From NCBI GenBank assembly GCA_021372515.1, contig JAJFUG010000151.1, positions 1-14,684 on the forward strand: a stretch of 14,684 nt of DNA, written 5' to 3'. The stretch comes from a bacterium. Lineage in GTDB: Bacteria > Gemmatimonadota > Glassbacteria > GWA2-58-10. A program made the position numbers and the translations under genes. Shown here piece after piece: positions 14,576 through 14,684 of this stretch (position 1 is the stretch's first letter; each line of letters starts with the position of its first letter). The notes under the pieces were generated by a model. That model saw nothing but the letters and a program-made list of their open reading frames with translations. It was not told where the DNA came from and did no database searches.

Positions 14576-14684
14576 CCGGGCGGCCACAGGGGGCCGCCCC
14601 TACGCCAGCGCCGGGCAGCGAGGCACACGGCCAGCCGCCGGTTCCCCCCCTTTGGCAAAGGGGGGTTAGGGGGGATTTAACCAG
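14576..14684 (+). repeat. 109-bp direct repeat, copy 2
   Basis: This is the second copy of the unit at 14155-14263, with 11 mismatches in 109. It reaches the last base of the window, so it may continue further. Confidence 0.75.

Larger units (their letters stand above)
14117..14684. other. Repeat-rich, gene-free right end
   Basis: About 570 bp that contains no convincing gene. It is a mosaic of short repeats: two copies of a 109-bp unit (14155-14263 and 14576-14684), a CCCCC-rich hairpin in the opposite orientation between them (about 14339-14374), a 7-bp hairpin (14406-14424), and two further GTAGGGGC-family palindromes (14493-14517, 14547-14570). The open frames over it translate to repeat-derived sequence rich in Pro, Gly and Arg. 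Confidence 0.65.

Noticed and set aside
14181-14680. Short open frames over the right-end repeats
   Set aside because: Their translations are repeat-derived (FSKGE-type and FGKGGLGG-type strings from the C-run hairpins) and have no ribosome sites.
14117-14684. CRISPR-like array at the right end
   Set aside because: The repeats are palindromic, of unequal kinds and orientations, and are not regularly spaced; there are no equal-length spacers and no cas genes.

Overview
The window is GC-rich, apart from one AT-rich gene near the right end. It carries ten confident protein-coding genes, one further probable gene, a set of non-coding regulatory sites, and many short palindromic repeats. I saw no tRNA, rRNA, CRISPR array, transposase or phage gene. 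The mix of genes suggests a free-living Gram-negative bacterium with a large genome: a secreted PD40 propeller protein, a release factor cluster with rpmE and a DUF1385 gene, a radical-SAM DUF512 protein, and a soluble adenylyl cyclase fused to AAA and TPR regions. A poorly sampled phylum of the FCB or deltaproteobacterial type would fit, but that placement is an inference and is weak.

Left part (1-4260), all minus strand. A DUF512/PDZ radical-SAM-like gene runs off the left edge behind its own sigma70-type promoter. To its right is a three-gene unit read leftward: a six-repeat TPR protein, an orphan ParA/MinD-type ATPase, and a secreted beta-propeller protein. A strong promoter (TTGACA, 17 bp, TAGATT) lies ahead of the TPR gene.

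Middle part (4260-6960), plus strand. These are the translation-linked genes rpmE (ribosomal protein L31, zinc-binding form), a DUF1385 membrane protein, and prfA (release factor 1). rpmE and prfA each end in a palindromic repeat followed by T residues that should act as a terminator. prmC, which often follows prfA, is not present here.

Right part (6960-14684), genes on the minus strand. Reading leftward from the right edge there is a repeat cluster, then an AT-rich membrane-anchored gene of unknown function, a two-[4Fe-4S] ferredoxin/nitroreductase fusion, and an 857-residue class IIIb adenylyl cyclase with a STAND/AAA ATPase and TPR tail, similar in layout to mammalian soluble adenylyl cyclase. 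Last comes a 655-residue protein that I do not recognise, with its own candidate promoter and a clear terminator.

The most notable signals are the unknown 655-residue protein beside the cyclase, the TPR-ParA-propeller unit without ParB, the atypical AT-rich gene flanked by repeats, and a dispersed family of palindromes with GTAGGGGC / GCCCCTAC ends whose inner stems differ but stay self-complementary.
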